DNA of 64,000 nt from BP-464 sp963825415 (GCA_963825415.1 CAWGTD010000003.1:310001-374000); one strand, 5' to 3'; counted from the stretch's first letter, positions 35,058-45,526 are shown. Numbers and translations are program-made. Notes: generated by a model from the letters alone, not told the origin.

Positions 35058-36650
35058 CTACGCGGCCGCTGCCTCCTCCGCCGGCGCGGTGGCTGCCGCG
35101 GCCTGCGGCGGCGTGCCGCGGATGAGGTCGGCTGCGCGCTCGGCAACCGCGATCACCGGCGCGTTGGTGTTCCCGCGCGGGACCATCGGCATGACCGAGG
35201 CGTCGACGACGCGCAGGTTCTCGACGCCCTGGACGCGCAGCTGGTCGTCGACCACCGTGCCCATCGAGCACGTGCCGACCGGGTGGTAGATGGCGAACGT
35301 CGTGCGCGCGATGTGCTCGCGCAGGTCGTCCTCGGACTCCGAGGCCGGCGCGATGTCGGCAGCGGCGCAGTAGGGCTTCAGCGGCCCCTGCCGCCCCAGC
35401 TCGAGCGTCAGCTTCATCGCGTCCTTCATCAGCCGCATGTCGTTCTCGGCGGCGTAGAAGTTGTTGCGGATGATCGGCTTGGCGGTCGGGTCGTTGGACC
35501 CGAGGCGAACGCTGCCGCGGCTCTCCTGCTGGAGCACGCACGGCGTGATCAGCAGGCCGTGGCCGGTCGGGTCGGTCATGCCCTCGTCGAGGATCTGCAC
35601 GGGCAGCATGTGGAACTGGATGTCGGGTGCCGGTGCGCCGTCGCCCAGCCGGACGAAGGCGCCCGCCTCGGCCAGGTTCGAGCTCAGCGGCCCGCTCTGG
35701 GTCTCCTCGAACTCCTGGAGCGCCGCCGGCTCGAGCGCCAGCAGCAGGCTGACCGGCTCGGGCGTCGTCCACACGCAGTAGGTCGCCGGGTGGTCGCTGA
35801 GGTTCTCGCCCACCTCCGGCTGGTCGAGCAGCACCTCGATCTCGCGCATCGTCAGGTGCTCGGCCGGGCCGATGCCCGAGAGCATCAGCAGCTGCGGCGA
35901 GTTGTATGCGCCGCCGGAGAGGATCACCTCGCGCTCGGCGCGGAACTCCTGCTCGGTGCCCAGCTGCGATGCCGCGACGCCGACCGCCCGCGTGCCCTCG
36001 AACAACACGCGGTGGACCTGCATGTAGGGCATGACGGTCAGGTTCGGGCGCTCCATCGCCGGGTGCAGGTAGGCGACCGCCGCGCTGGCGCGCATGCCGC
36101 CGCGCTGGGTCACCTGGTAGGCCCCGAAACCGTCCTGGTCGGCCCCATTGAAGTCCTCGTTGCCCGGGAAGCCCAGCTCGATGCCGGCCGCCACGAACGC
36201 GGGGCCCATGACGTTGCGCGAGCGGCTGTCGGACACGGGCAGCGGCCCGCCGACGCCGTGGAAATCGTTCGCCCCGCGCTCGTTGTCCTCGGACTTGATG
36301 AAGTAGGGCAGCAGGTCGTCGTAGGACCAGCCGTCGATGCCCCAGCCGTCGTAGTCGGCCCGGTGGCCGCGGATGTAGACCATCGCGTTGATCGACGACG
36401 AACCGCCGAGCGTGCGCCCGCGCGGCAGCGGGATGCGCCGGCTCGAGCAGAACGGCTCCGGCGCCGTGTAGTAGTCCCAGTCGACCTCGGTGCGCGCCAG
36501 CTGGAGGTAGCCCAGCGGCACATGGATGTTCTGGTTGACGTCCGGTGGCCCGGCCTCCAGCAGGAGGACCTTGACGTCCGGGTCCTCGCTCAACCGCGCG
36601 GCGAGCACGCAGCCCGCGGATCCCGCTCCGACGATCACGTAGTCGTACAT
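35058..36650 (-). CDS. GMC-family oxidoreductase (choline dehydrogenase-like)
   Basis: 530-residue FAD enzyme oxidising an alcohol. YVIVGAGSAGCVLAARL binds ADP of FAD, GRTLGGSSSINAMVYIRG is GMC signature 1, and GAYNSPQLLMLSGIGP signature 2. The catalytic His is in YHPVGTCSMG and the paired Asn in PRGNTNAPV. Ends in an Ala/Glu-rich tail. Close to choline/alcohol dehydrogenases such as AlkJ; substrate unproven. Divergent from the ABC exporter with 22 bp between the starts. Confidence 0.92.
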   Translation of the reverse strand: MYDYVIVGAGSAGCVLAARLSEDPDVKVLLLEAGPPDVNQNIHVPLGYLQLARTEVDWDYYTAPEPFCSSRRIPLPRGRTLGGSSSINAMVYIRGHRADYDGWGIDGWSYDDLLPYFIKSEDNERGANDFHGVGGPLPVSDSRSRNVMGPAFVAAGIELGFPGNEDFNGADQDGFGAYQVTQRGGMRASAAVAYLHPAMERPNLTVMPYMQVHRVLFEGTRAVGVAASQLGTEQEFRAEREVILSGGAYNSPQLLMLSGIGPAEHLTMREIEVLLDQPEVGENLSDHPATYCVWTTPEPVSLLLALEPAALQEFEETQSGPLSSNLAEAGAFVRLGDGAPAPDIQFHMLPVQILDEGMTDPTGHGLLITPCVLQQESRGSVRLGSNDPTAKPIIRNNFYAAENDMRLMKDAMKLTLELGRQGPLKPYCAAADIAPASESEDDLREHIARTTFAIYHPVGTCSMGTVVDDQLRVQGVENLRVVDASVMPMVPRGNTNAPVIAVAERAADLIRGTPPQAAAATAPAEEAAAA

Positions 36651-36656
36651 GCGCCG

Positions 36657-36666
36657 ACGTTACCGT
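36657..36666. promoter_or_regulatory. Overlapping divergent -10 boxes (AnnnTAnnnT)
   Basis: ACGTTACCGT reads TACCGT on the plus strand, exactly 6 nt before ATG 36673, and TAACGT on the minus strand, exactly 6 nt before ATG 36650. The two boxes share TA at 36661-36662, and both transcripts would be leaderless. Confidence 0.6.
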
Positions 36667-36672
36667 GAGTGC

Positions 36673-37554
36673 ATGGCCTTCGCCATCCAACTTCGCGGTG
36701 TCGTCAAGACCTTCGGGCCGATCGTCGCGGTCAACGAGCTCGACCTCGACGTGCCCGTGGGCACGTGCGTCGGCCTGCTCGGTCCCAACGGTGCGGGGAA
36801 GTCGACGACGATGAAGATGCTCACGGCGCAGGCGATCGCCGACCGCGGCGAGCTCGAGGTCCTCGGCTACCGGCTGCCCGACGAGTCAAAGCAGGCGCGG
36901 GTGGCGATGGGAGTCGTGCCGCAGCTCGACAACCTCGACCAGACGCTGACCGTCGAGCAGAACCTGCGCGTGTTCGCGCACCTCTACCGGATCCCGCGTG
37001 CCGAGCGCCGAGCCGCGGTCGAGCGCTCGCTTCAGCGGGTCCATCTCGTCGAGCGGCGCAACACGCGCGTCGACCAGCTCTCGGGCGGCATGCGCCGCCG
37101 GCTGCTGATCGCGCGCGCGCTCGTCCACGACCCGCAGCTGGTGCTGCTCGACGAGCCGACGGTCGGCCTCGACCCGCAGGTGCGCCAGGAGCTGTGGGCG
37201 CTGATCGACCGCCTGCGCTCGGAGGGCAAGTCGATCCTGATGTCGACGCACTACATCGAGGAGGCCGAGCGCCTCGCCGACACCGTCGTGATCATGTCCG
37301 AGGGCCGCGCGGTGGCGCGCGGCAAGCCCAACGAGCTGGTCGCCGAGCACGCGGGCGCCGAAGCGGTCGAGGTCTACGGGCCGCCGGACGAGCTCGCCGC
37401 GGTCGAGGAGCGCGCGCGCAGGGACGGATTCCGCACGCGGCGGACCGGGACCAGCGTGTCGGTGCTGGGCGCCAACGGCTCGCTCGAGGGCGTGCGCCGG
37501 CCGGCCAACCTCGAGGACGTCTTCGTGCTGCTCACCGGCGAGGAGGTCGCATGA
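36673..37554 (+). CDS. ABC-2 exporter ATP-binding protein (DrrA/NodI-like)
   Basis: 293 residues. Walker A GPNGAGKSTTMKML, signature LSGGMRRRLLIARALVHDP, Walker B LVLLDEPTVGLDP and switch His in STHYIEEAERL. The C-terminal 70 residues are the extra domain seen in NodI/DrrA exporters. ATG start with TACCGT 6 nt upstream. The stop overlaps the permease ATG. Exports an unidentified lipid-like, sugar or drug molecule. Confidence 0.92.
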   Translation: MAFAIQLRGVVKTFGPIVAVNELDLDVPVGTCVGLLGPNGAGKSTTMKMLTAQAIADRGELEVLGYRLPDESKQARVAMGVVPQLDNLDQTLTVEQNLRVFAHLYRIPRAERRAAVERSLQRVHLVERRNTRVDQLSGGMRRRLLIARALVHDPQLVLLDEPTVGLDPQVRQELWALIDRLRSEGKSILMSTHYIEEAERLADTVVIMSEGRAVARGKPNELVAEHAGAEAVEVYGPPDELAAVEERARRDGFRTRRTGTSVSVLGANGSLEGVRRPANLEDVFVLLTGEEVA

Positions 37555-38339
37555 GCGCCGAGACCACCAAGGTCGGGCGCCTCGAGCGCTCGGCGCTCTC
37601 GGGCGTGCTGGTCCGTGAGGTCATCAACTTCTCCTCGTTCTGGCGCTCCTCGACGTTCTCGTCGACCGTCGAGCCGACGATCTACCTGCTGGCGTTCGGG
37701 TTCGGCTTCGGCTCGCTCGTCTCGCGCGTGCAGGGCTACGACTACGTCGAGTTCGTCGGCACCGGCACCGTGGCGACGGCGGTCCTGTTCTCGTCGGTGT
37801 TCCCGGGCATGTTCGGGACCTTCGTCAAGTACCAGTTCCAGCACACCTACGACGCGATCCTCGCGGCGCCGGTCGACACGGAGGAGCTCGTGACCGCCGA
37901 GGCGCTGTGGATCGCCACGCGCTCGGGCATCTTCGGCGCGGTGCCGATGCTGGTGGCGATGGTCTTCGGGCTCGACCCGGCGTGGGGCATGCTGCTGGTG
38001 CCCGGCATCGCCGCGCTGACCGGGTTCGGCTTCGCCTCGTTCGGGATCCTCGTCGCCGCGGTGATGAAGTCGATCGACAACTTCTCCTACGTGACGAGCA
38101 CGGTCATCACGCCGCTGTTCCTGCTCGCGGGCACGTACTTCCCGCTCAGCGGCCTGCCCGAGTGGGCGCAGGTGCTCGGCGCGTTCAACCCGCTGCACCA
38201 CTGCGTCGAGCTGGTGCGGCATTCAGCGTTCGGCTGGAACGTCTCCCACGACCTCTACCACCTCGCGGCGATCGCGGCCTTCGGGCTCGTCACATGGCGG
38301 GCCGCGATCTGGCGGATGGAGAAGCGGCTCGTTCTTTGA
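37551..38339 (+). CDS. ABC-2 exporter permease (NodJ-like)
   Basis: 262 residues with six transmembrane segments. FSSFWRSSTFSSTVEPTIYLLAFGFGFG, the long GTGTVATAVLFSSVFPGMFGTF and the late FLLAGTYFPLSGLPEWAQ match the NodJ/DrrB family. It forms the membrane channel for the ATPase encoded just before it (4-base overlap). Confidence 0.92.
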   Translation: MSAETTKVGRLERSALSGVLVREVINFSSFWRSSTFSSTVEPTIYLLAFGFGFGSLVSRVQGYDYVEFVGTGTVATAVLFSSVFPGMFGTFVKYQFQHTYDAILAAPVDTEELVTAEALWIATRSGIFGAVPMLVAMVFGLDPAWGMLLVPGIAALTGFGFASFGILVAAVMKSIDNFSYVTSTVITPLFLLAGTYFPLSGLPEWAQVLGAFNPLHHCVELVRHSAFGWNVSHDLYHLAAIAAFGLVTWRAAIWRMEKRLVL

Positions 38340-38364
38340 GGGTGCCGGAGGCGGCCAAAGACCA

Positions 38365-38377
38365 ACCGCTTCGCGGT
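38365..38377 (+). terminator. Short hairpin downstream of the exporter operon
   Basis: ACCGC-TTC-GCGGT is a perfect 5-bp stem 25 bases after the permease stop, inside a junction rich in other dyads such as CCTCCG-C-CGGAGG. Together with the repeat that follows it probably ends both convergent transcripts. Confidence 0.4.
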
Positions 38378-38401
38378 CGGTGCCCTCCGCCGGAGGTGGG
38401 T

Positions 38402-38429
38402 CCCTCCCGGCCGGAGGCCGGACGGTGTC
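38402..38429. repeat. 28-base intergenic repeat, copy 2
   Basis: Identical to 32935-32962. It again directly follows, on the minus strand, the stop codon of a secreted propeller gene at a convergent junction. Confidence 0.7.
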
Positions 38430-40028
38430 CTAGGTGGTGCCGCGGCGCAGCGTGACGACCTTGCGGGTCGTCCGCGAGCGACCGACCGAGTCGGTGCCCT
38501 CGGCGATGATGCGTGCCCGCAGGCGCTTGGGATGGCGGCGCAGGAGGCGTTTGCCCGCCGCGGTCATCTCGACCTCGACCCGGAACGAGCGGCGGTCGGC
38601 GGGCGCGCTCTCGCCGATGCCGAGCAGCGTCGACTTGCCCTTGCCGACGGTGCGCAGCTGCACGAGGCAGCGGGCGAGCCGCAGCGCCTCGGCGCCGACC
38701 GCGCGGCAGCCGATCCGCTCGTTGCCGCCCAGGATGCCGATCGGCTGGCGCTCGTGGAAGACCCCGAAGCGGAAGTTCTCGCCGTACGGGCCGCCCGGAT
38801 AGACGTCGAGCCGCGCGACGCCGTTGCGCACCCGCTGCGGGTGGTCGCCGACGGGGACCTTGGCGAGGATCTTCTCGCTGCGGTAGGAGATCACCGCGAG
38901 CCAGTCGTCGCCGCTTGCCGAGATGTAGCAGTACTCGCCGTCGGCGCTGTTGGTGGCCCAGTAGGGCTTCTCGCCGGCGTCGAGGACCGTGGGCGCGAAG
39001 GTCTTGCGATCGACGATCGCGCCGTAGTCCGACATGGTGCCGGCGACGCAGAGCTTGGTGCCTTCGCGGTTGATGGCCAGCCCGTGATGGGCGGAGTCGA
39101 GCAGGTACTCGTCGCGGCGGAGCTTCTTCGTCTCGTCGCTGATCGGCAGGTCGGCCAGGCGCGTGACCTTGTCGTTGACGAGGTCGTACTCGACGAAGCC
39201 GTGGAAGAAGGAGACCTGGAAGTACAGGGTCTTCTCGTCGGGCGCCAGCGCCATCGGCCGCACCGCCGAGCTCATGTTCGGATGGCCGGCCTCCTCGAGC
39301 TTCTTCGCCATGTCGATCGTCTTGATGATCTGCAGCGTCTGGCCGTCGACGATCTGGAAGTGCGCATCGCCCTTGGACGGGTTGTTCGGCGGATCGTCGG
39401 TCGGCGTGTACACGCGGCCGATGCTCGCGTGGTAGATCAGCTTGGCGTCCGCGGAGTAGTTGTTCTCGTGCGGCGAGTCGCCCGACGGGAACTCGCCGGT
39501 GATCTTGCCCGTGGCCGTGTCGATCTGGTCGACGACGTTCGCGGTCGACGCCGAGACCAGCAGCTTCGTCCCGTCCGGCGAGATCGCCATGTGGTCGGCG
39601 CGATATCCGCCCACCGGCGTGCGCCAGACGATCTTCTTGGTGGCCAGGTCGATCGCCGCGACGTCGGCGAAGCTCGGCCGCGAGACGTAGATGGTGCGCC
39701 CGTCGTGCGAGCTGAAGACATCGTCGTTGTACTGGTCGTGGCCCTCGCCGACCTGCTGGCGGATGGCCAGGAAGAACGCCGTGCGGTCGGGGCTCAACAT
39801 GATCTCGGCCTCGCGCTCGGCCTTGTCGGGGATCACGTTGATGCGGTCGAGGCGCTCGAACGTGAACGGGTCGATGACGTCGGTCGTCCCCTCCCAGTTG
39901 TTGCCGACCAGCACGACCGGCCGGGTCTCGCCGGGAACGGGCTTGGGCGCGGTCTCCGCAAACGCGCTCGTGGGGCCGGCGAGGAGCGCGATCGCGCCCA
40001 TCACGGCCGGCAGGCCGAACCATCTCAT
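38430..40028 (-). CDS. Secreted YVTN-type beta-propeller protein
   Basis: 532 residues from ATG 40028 (an ATG at 40058 is possible). Signal peptide VMGAIALLAGPTSAFAE. Blades such as AAIDLATKKIVWRTPVGGY, MAISPDGTKLLVSASTANVV and DQIDTATGKITGEFPSGDSP are of the 40-residue YVTN/surface-layer repeat type. A C-terminal basic domain (about 430-532) ends in a strand-rich tail. Extracellular; function unknown. TAGAGT lies 10 nt upstream of the start on its strand. Confidence 0.82.
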   Translation of the reverse strand: MRWFGLPAVMGAIALLAGPTSAFAETAPKPVPGETRPVVLVGNNWEGTTDVIDPFTFERLDRINVIPDKAEREAEIMLSPDRTAFFLAIRQQVGEGHDQYNDDVFSSHDGRTIYVSRPSFADVAAIDLATKKIVWRTPVGGYRADHMAISPDGTKLLVSASTANVVDQIDTATGKITGEFPSGDSPHENNYSADAKLIYHASIGRVYTPTDDPPNNPSKGDAHFQIVDGQTLQIIKTIDMAKKLEEAGHPNMSSAVRPMALAPDEKTLYFQVSFFHGFVEYDLVNDKVTRLADLPISDETKKLRRDEYLLDSAHHGLAINREGTKLCVAGTMSDYGAIVDRKTFAPTVLDAGEKPYWATNSADGEYCYISASGDDWLAVISYRSEKILAKVPVGDHPQRVRNGVARLDVYPGGPYGENFRFGVFHERQPIGILGGNERIGCRAVGAEALRLARCLVQLRTVGKGKSTLLGIGESAPADRRSFRVEVEMTAAGKRLLRRHPKRLRARIIAEGTDSVGRSRTTRKVVTLRRGTT

Positions 40029-40062
40029 CGCGCGGCCGACTCTACTGCCGCTGCCCAAGCCG

Positions 40063-41016
40063 CTATGCAGGTTCGGCCTCTGCCGACCGCGACTGCCTGC
40101 CGGCGTGGATGACCTCCTTGAAGCTGCGGAAGCGGAAGATCCCGACGATCGCGATGAAGCCGAGCACGAGGCTGAAGACGGCGATCGCGATCTGCTGGCC
40201 GACCGAGTAGGCGGCCGCCTGCGAACCGAACACGGTCACGAGGAACGCCTGCTGTACGCCCGCACCGCCCGGCGTGAACGGCACGATCGCCGCCACCGCG
40301 TTGACCCCCAGGACCAGCAGGACGTTGTGGACCGAGCCTCCGATGTGGAAGGCGTCCAACAGCATCCAGAAGGCGGCGAACCGAAACAGCCAGCCCACGA
40401 ACTGCACGGCGAACACCTCGCGCAGGTAGCGGCGGCGGTCGAACAGGATCGTCAGGCCCTGACGCACGCGCGCCCAGAACAACGCGACGCGCCGGCTGAG
40501 CACCGCGAAGCCCAGGAGCATCAGACCCGCCAGCACGGTGAGGAGAAACAGCGTGAAGCGCGGGTGCGACGCGAAGAACGACAGGTCGAACGCCTTGAGC
40601 TTGGAGAAGCCGCCCGGCTTGGGGAACACCCCCTGGCTGAAGGCGAAGATCAGGATCGGGACGGCCATCGTCAGGTCGAAGACGGCCTCGACGAAGAACG
40701 AGGCGCCGACGGCCGGGTAGCTCGAGGTCGGCACCGAGCGATGGGTGAGGAAGAGCTTGATGACGTCGCCGCCGCGCGCCGGGACGACGTTGTTGAACCC
40801 GTATGCGGCCACATACGCGCCCCAGATGTCGCGCCAGCGGATCCGCTCGCCCGGGTAGGCGGCGCGCAGGGCATGGAAGAACGCGCGCGAGCGCAGGCTC
40901 AGGTAGACGCCGAAGAAGACCAGCCCGATGACCAGCGAACCCCAACTGACGGCCGCCAGGTTGCTGAAGAACGTGTCGACCGCGTCGAAGAAGTCCTTCA
41001 GCGCCGCGAGGGGCAT
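40063..41016 (-). CDS. Lysylphosphatidylglycerol synthase transmembrane-domain (UPF0104) protein
   Basis: 317 residues with seven or eight transmembrane segments. YVAAYGFNNVVPARGGDVIKLFL and VNAVAAIVPFTPGGAGVQQAFLV are the two signatures of the flippase-like LPG_synthase_TM family. It lacks the C-terminal aminoacyl-transferase domain of MprF, so it may only move a lipid between leaflets (inference). Located 12 bases from the end of the CDF gene; TAGCCT (41026-41031) lies 9 nt upstream of its ATG. Confidence 0.88.
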   Translation of the reverse strand: MPLAALKDFFDAVDTFFSNLAAVSWGSLVIGLVFFGVYLSLRSRAFFHALRAAYPGERIRWRDIWGAYVAAYGFNNVVPARGGDVIKLFLTHRSVPTSSYPAVGASFFVEAVFDLTMAVPILIFAFSQGVFPKPGGFSKLKAFDLSFFASHPRFTLFLLTVLAGLMLLGFAVLSRRVALFWARVRQGLTILFDRRRYLREVFAVQFVGWLFRFAAFWMLLDAFHIGGSVHNVLLVLGVNAVAAIVPFTPGGAGVQQAFLVTVFGSQAAAYSVGQQIAIAVFSLVLGFIAIVGIFRFRSFKEVIHAGRQSRSAEAEPA

Positions 41017-41025
41017 CGTCAGCAG

Positions 41026-41031
41026 AGGCTA
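41026..41031 (-). promoter_or_regulatory. Candidate -10 box of the UPF0104 gene
   Basis: TAGCCT on the minus strand, 9 nt before ATG 41016, overlapping the stop codon of the CDF gene. It could give this gene its own transcript. Confidence 0.3.
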
Positions 41032-41660
41032 GACGCCGTGGACGGTGCGCCAGGACTGCAGCGTGATGCGCAGGATCACGAGCGTCATGGCCAGGCCGAT
41101 CAGCGGGTCGGCGATCGGGGCGCCTGCCGCCACGACGAGGGCGCTGGCCACGACCGCGAGGCTGACGTACGCGTCGGCGCGGGCGTGGGCGCCGTCGGCG
41201 ACCATTGCGGGGCTGTCGAGGCGGCGCCCGGCCTCGGACCGCACACGGGCCGCGAGCCAGTTGCCGAGAAAGCCGATGACGCCCGCTACCGCCAGCGCAC
41301 CCAGGGCATCGGGGGCGTTGGGATGCACGAGGCGGGCGATCGCCTCGTAGCCCGCGACACACGCGCTGACGAAGATCGCGAAGACGACCGCCAACCCCGC
41401 GCGGCGCTCGCCCACCGCGCTGCGCAGCAAGAACGCCATGCCGATCGGGAAGGCGGTGGCCGCATCGCCGGCGTTGTGGATCAGGTCCGCCAGCAGGGCG
41501 ACGCTCCCGGTGACGACGAAGATCGCGCCCTGCGCCGCAGCGGCCACCCCGAGCACCAGGAGCGACAGCCCGACCGCCCGTAGGCCTTCATGCGAGCGGC
41601 GGATCGCCGGGTCGATGACCCCGTGGGAGTGCCGGTGGTGGTGCCAGCGCGCGTGCGCCA

Positions 41661-41661
<1 letters not shown>
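41029..41661 (-). CDS. Cation diffusion facilitator family transporter, short form
   Basis: 210 residues. A His-rich N-terminus (RWHHHRHSHG) precedes about six helices. The metal sites are present as HNAGD (helix 2) and HARAD (helix 5). The C-terminal cytoplasmic metal-sensing domain of usual CDFs (about 80 residues) is missing. Likely exports Zn or a similar metal. GTG start shares one base with the pepT stop (TAGTG), so it ends the six-gene operon. Confidence 0.88.
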
Positions 41662-42896
<1,235 letters not shown>

Positions 42897-42906
42897 GACC
42901 GGCAGC

Positions 42907-43938
42907 CTATGAACGCAGCGCCGAGCCGGGAACGTCGTCCAGCAGCGCGAGGACCGAGATCGCGCCGTCGGAGACGAGCACGGCGCCACCCGGCCAGTAG
43001 ACGTGCGGCGGGCGCGCGCGGTGCAGCAGCAGGGGCTCGTGGACCCACGAGCCGGTGTTGTAGATCCGCGGCCGGCCGGTCGGACCCGTCCAGCGCTCGG
43101 CGTCGTCGTCCTCGCGCGGACCGCCGCGGTGGACGTGGCCGTACACGACGGCGGCGGCGCGCTCGTCGACCCCGAGCCGGTGGACCACGCGGGCGAGCGC
43201 CGGGATGCTCGCGCGACGCATCTGCACGCCGAGCACCCGCGACCGGGCGCGCGCGAGCCAGGCGCTGTCGCGCATCGCCATCAGCGGCATCCCGGTGGTC
43301 GTGCTGCGGCGGACGGCGACCACGAGGTCGGCGATCCGCCGCGCCAGCCAGCGCGGCATCCACAGCGTCAGCGGGCCCTCCAGGGCCGTGACGCTCGGCC
43401 GCTGCTCGTACTCGGCCGGGGTGGCGCCGTCGCGCGGGAGCCGCCCGAGCAGCCCGCGCGCGATCCCGTAGGCGCTCTCGGGCAGCAGGTGGCGGTCGAG
43501 ATAGTGGCCGTGGGTCGCCCAGACGTCGTCGGCCAGCCAGACACCTGGGTAGCGGACGGTCACGCGCGCGGGCGCCAGCCACCCGACCACGCGCGCCAGC
43601 AGCTCGCTCGCCGCGGCAGGGACCTCGGTGTCGAGCGTCAGCTCGTGGCGGTGAGCCCCCACCCAGTCGCGGATCAGCAACCGGTCGTGGTTGCCCGGGA
43701 CGATCACCACCTCGCGCTCCGGACCGAGCGCGGCGCCGATGTCGCGCAGCACCGGCTCGGCGATCGCCATCGCGTCGCGCGGCCGTGCCTCCAGCAGCTC
43801 GATCGTGTCCCCCAGCAGGACGAGCCGGTCGACGTCGCGCAGCGCAGCGAGGAGCCGCTCGCGCGGAACGGGCGCGCGGAGCACGTCGCGCTGCAGGCGC
43901 GAGCCGAGGTGCAGGTCGGATACGACGAGGGTGCGCAC
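42907..43938 (-). CDS. Metallophosphoesterase
   Basis: 343 residues. The two-metal site is clear: VVSDLHLGS, LLGDTIELLEA, VPGNHDR, ATHGHYLD and YGHVHRGG, followed by NTGSWVH. Calcineurin-like family, UDP-sugar or nucleic-acid phosphoesterase-like; the substrate is not known. A loop of about 80 residues (about 170-250) contains arginine-rich helices. GTG start lies two bases after the peroxiredoxin stop. Confidence 0.88.
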   Translation of the reverse strand: MRTLVVSDLHLGSRLQRDVLRAPVPRERLLAALRDVDRLVLLGDTIELLEARPRDAMAIAEPVLRDIGAALGPEREVVIVPGNHDRLLIRDWVGAHRHELTLDTEVPAAASELLARVVGWLAPARVTVRYPGVWLADDVWATHGHYLDRHLLPESAYGIARGLLGRLPRDGATPAEYEQRPSVTALEGPLTLWMPRWLARRIADLVVAVRRSTTTGMPLMAMRDSAWLARARSRVLGVQMRRASIPALARVVHRLGVDERAAAVVYGHVHRGGPREDDDAERWTGPTGRPRIYNTGSWVHEPLLLHRARPPHVYWPGGAVLVSDGAISVLALLDDVPGSALRS

Positions 43939-43940
43939 GC

Positions 43941-44414
43941 CTAGGCGGCGGGCGCGAGGCTCGCGAGCGCCGCGAGCACCTCCTCGTCGTGCGACTTCGG
44001 CGAGGCCTTCTCGATCACGTGGCGGACCACACCCTCGGGATCGATGACGAACGTCGAGCGCTGCGCGCCCATGTAGGTGCGGCCGTACATCGACTTCTGC
44101 ACCCACACGCCGTAGGCGTCGCAGACCGCGTGGTCGGCGTCGGCCAGCAGCGTGAACGTCAGCGCCTGCTTGTCGTGGAAGCGCTTGACCTTGTTGACCG
44201 GGTCAGGCGAGACGCCGAGGACGACCGCGCCGGCCTGCTCGTATTCGCCGCGGTGCTCGCGGATGCCACAGGCCTGCGTCGTGCAGCCCGGCGTGTCGGC
44301 CTTGGGATAGAAGTAGAGGACGATCCAGCGGCCGCGCAGGCCGGCGAGCGAGACGGGGCTGCCGTCCTGATCGGGGAGCTCGAAGTCGGGGGCGGGGCTG
44401 CCGGTGGCGATCAT
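43941..44414 (-). CDS. bcp: Thiol peroxidase, Bcp/PrxQ type
   Basis: 157 residues. Peroxidatic Cys44 and resolving Cys49 in DTPGCTTQAC are spaced as in atypical two-Cys PrxQ enzymes; FYPKADTPG and RSTFVIDPEGVV are typical. Reduces hydrogen peroxide and organic peroxides in the cytosol with thioredoxin-like donors. The ATG overlaps the sulfotransferase stop (ATGA). Confidence 0.95.
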   Translation of the reverse strand: MIATGSPAPDFELPDQDGSPVSLAGLRGRWIVLYFYPKADTPGCTTQACGIREHRGEYEQAGAVVLGVSPDPVNKVKRFHDKQALTFTLLADADHAVCDAYGVWVQKSMYGRTYMGAQRSTFVIDPEGVVRHVIEKASPKSHDEEVLAALASLAPAA

Positions 44415-45526
44415 CGCCCGAAGCCTGCCACGCGGCGCGCGGCGACCGGGCGGCCGCGGGTGCGCAGTCGGTTGACGACGTCCTCGACGGCGCGGCGCCG
44501 CCACTTCCAGCGCCGCCGCCGGCGCTCGCGTCGCAGCTTGACCAGATCGGCCGGGTCCGGTGTGGCGTCGAGGTCCGGCAGCGGCCGGTAGCCGAAGCGC
44601 TCGAACCACGGCCGCGTCACCTCCTCGACGAACGCGATCTGGGCCGGCTCCAGGCGGTCGCGCCACGCGTCGATCGGCGCCGGGTCGATCTCCTCGTTGA
44701 GCCGGTCGTGCCAGCCCTCACGGAATCTTCCGCGGCGCTTGCTCGAGATCATCCGCGCGACGGTCTCCTCGTCGGCGGCCAGGCCGGCCCAGGGCAGGAC
44801 CGCGTTCAGGGTGCCGCGCGGGTCGCGGACCATGTCCTCGAAGCGGACGTCGAGGAGCTGGTCGGGCGCGAGCCGGTCGGAGAAGTCGTCGACGCGGCGC
44901 ACGGCCGTCTCCCAGGTGGCCACCGAAGAGGCCAGAGCCGTCTCGGGCTCGCCCCAGCCGAGCGGCAGCTGCGAGGCGACGGCGCCGCGCGGGTCGCGCA
45001 CCAGGTTGATGAACTGCGCGTCGGGAAACAGCTCGAACATCCAGCGGATGTAGCCGGCGTAGTCGGGGCGCTTGTCGCCCCAGCGGCGCGCGCCGTTGCG
45101 GGCGGCGAACAGCTCGAAGCAGCGGGCGACGACCGAACCCAGGGTGGGCTCGGCCTCGACGACCCACTCGACCGCGCGCTCGCGGCTCCACGACCCGCGC
45201 AGGCGATCGCCGCCGCGGCCCTTGGTGTTGACGAACAGCCATTCGGCGATCCGGCGCCGGTTGGCCTCCTTGCGCAGGTCGCCGAAGCCCGCCCGGTAGC
45301 GCAGCAGGTAGAAGACGAAGTCGGTCTCGCCCGGTACCGCGAGGTCGGGGTGGTTGTCGAGCAGGCCGCGCAGCAGCGTGGTGCCCGAGCGCGGGCAGGC
45401 GCCGATCAGGATCGGGCGATCGGGCTGCCCCGCGAACGCCGAGGGCGGTCGCTGCAGCCAGGCGTCGCTGCGCGGACGCCACGGGTCGTTGATCGTCTCG
45501 ATCGCGGTGCCGCTGGAAGCGGTCAC
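44411..45526 (-). CDS. Sulfotransferase family protein
   Basis: 371 residues. The PAPS 5'-phosphosulphate loop PRSGTT lies at 45-50, and INLVRDPRGAVASQLPLGW carries the 3'-phosphate-binding Arg. The last 60 residues are strongly basic (RRERRRRRWKWRRR), which could hold it at the membrane or on nucleic acid. Acceptor unknown. GTG start overlaps the fpg stop; its own stop overlaps the peroxiredoxin ATG. Confidence 0.88.
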   Translation of the reverse strand: MTASSGTAIETINDPWRPRSDAWLQRPPSAFAGQPDRPILIGACPRSGTTLLRGLLDNHPDLAVPGETDFVFYLLRYRAGFGDLRKEANRRRIAEWLFVNTKGRGGDRLRGSWSRERAVEWVVEAEPTLGSVVARCFELFAARNGARRWGDKRPDYAGYIRWMFELFPDAQFINLVRDPRGAVASQLPLGWGEPETALASSVATWETAVRRVDDFSDRLAPDQLLDVRFEDMVRDPRGTLNAVLPWAGLAADEETVARMISSKRRGRFREGWHDRLNEEIDPAPIDAWRDRLEPAQIAFVEEVTRPWFERFGYRPLPDLDATPDPADLVKLRRERRRRRWKWRRRAVEDVVNRLRTRGRPVAARRVAGFGR

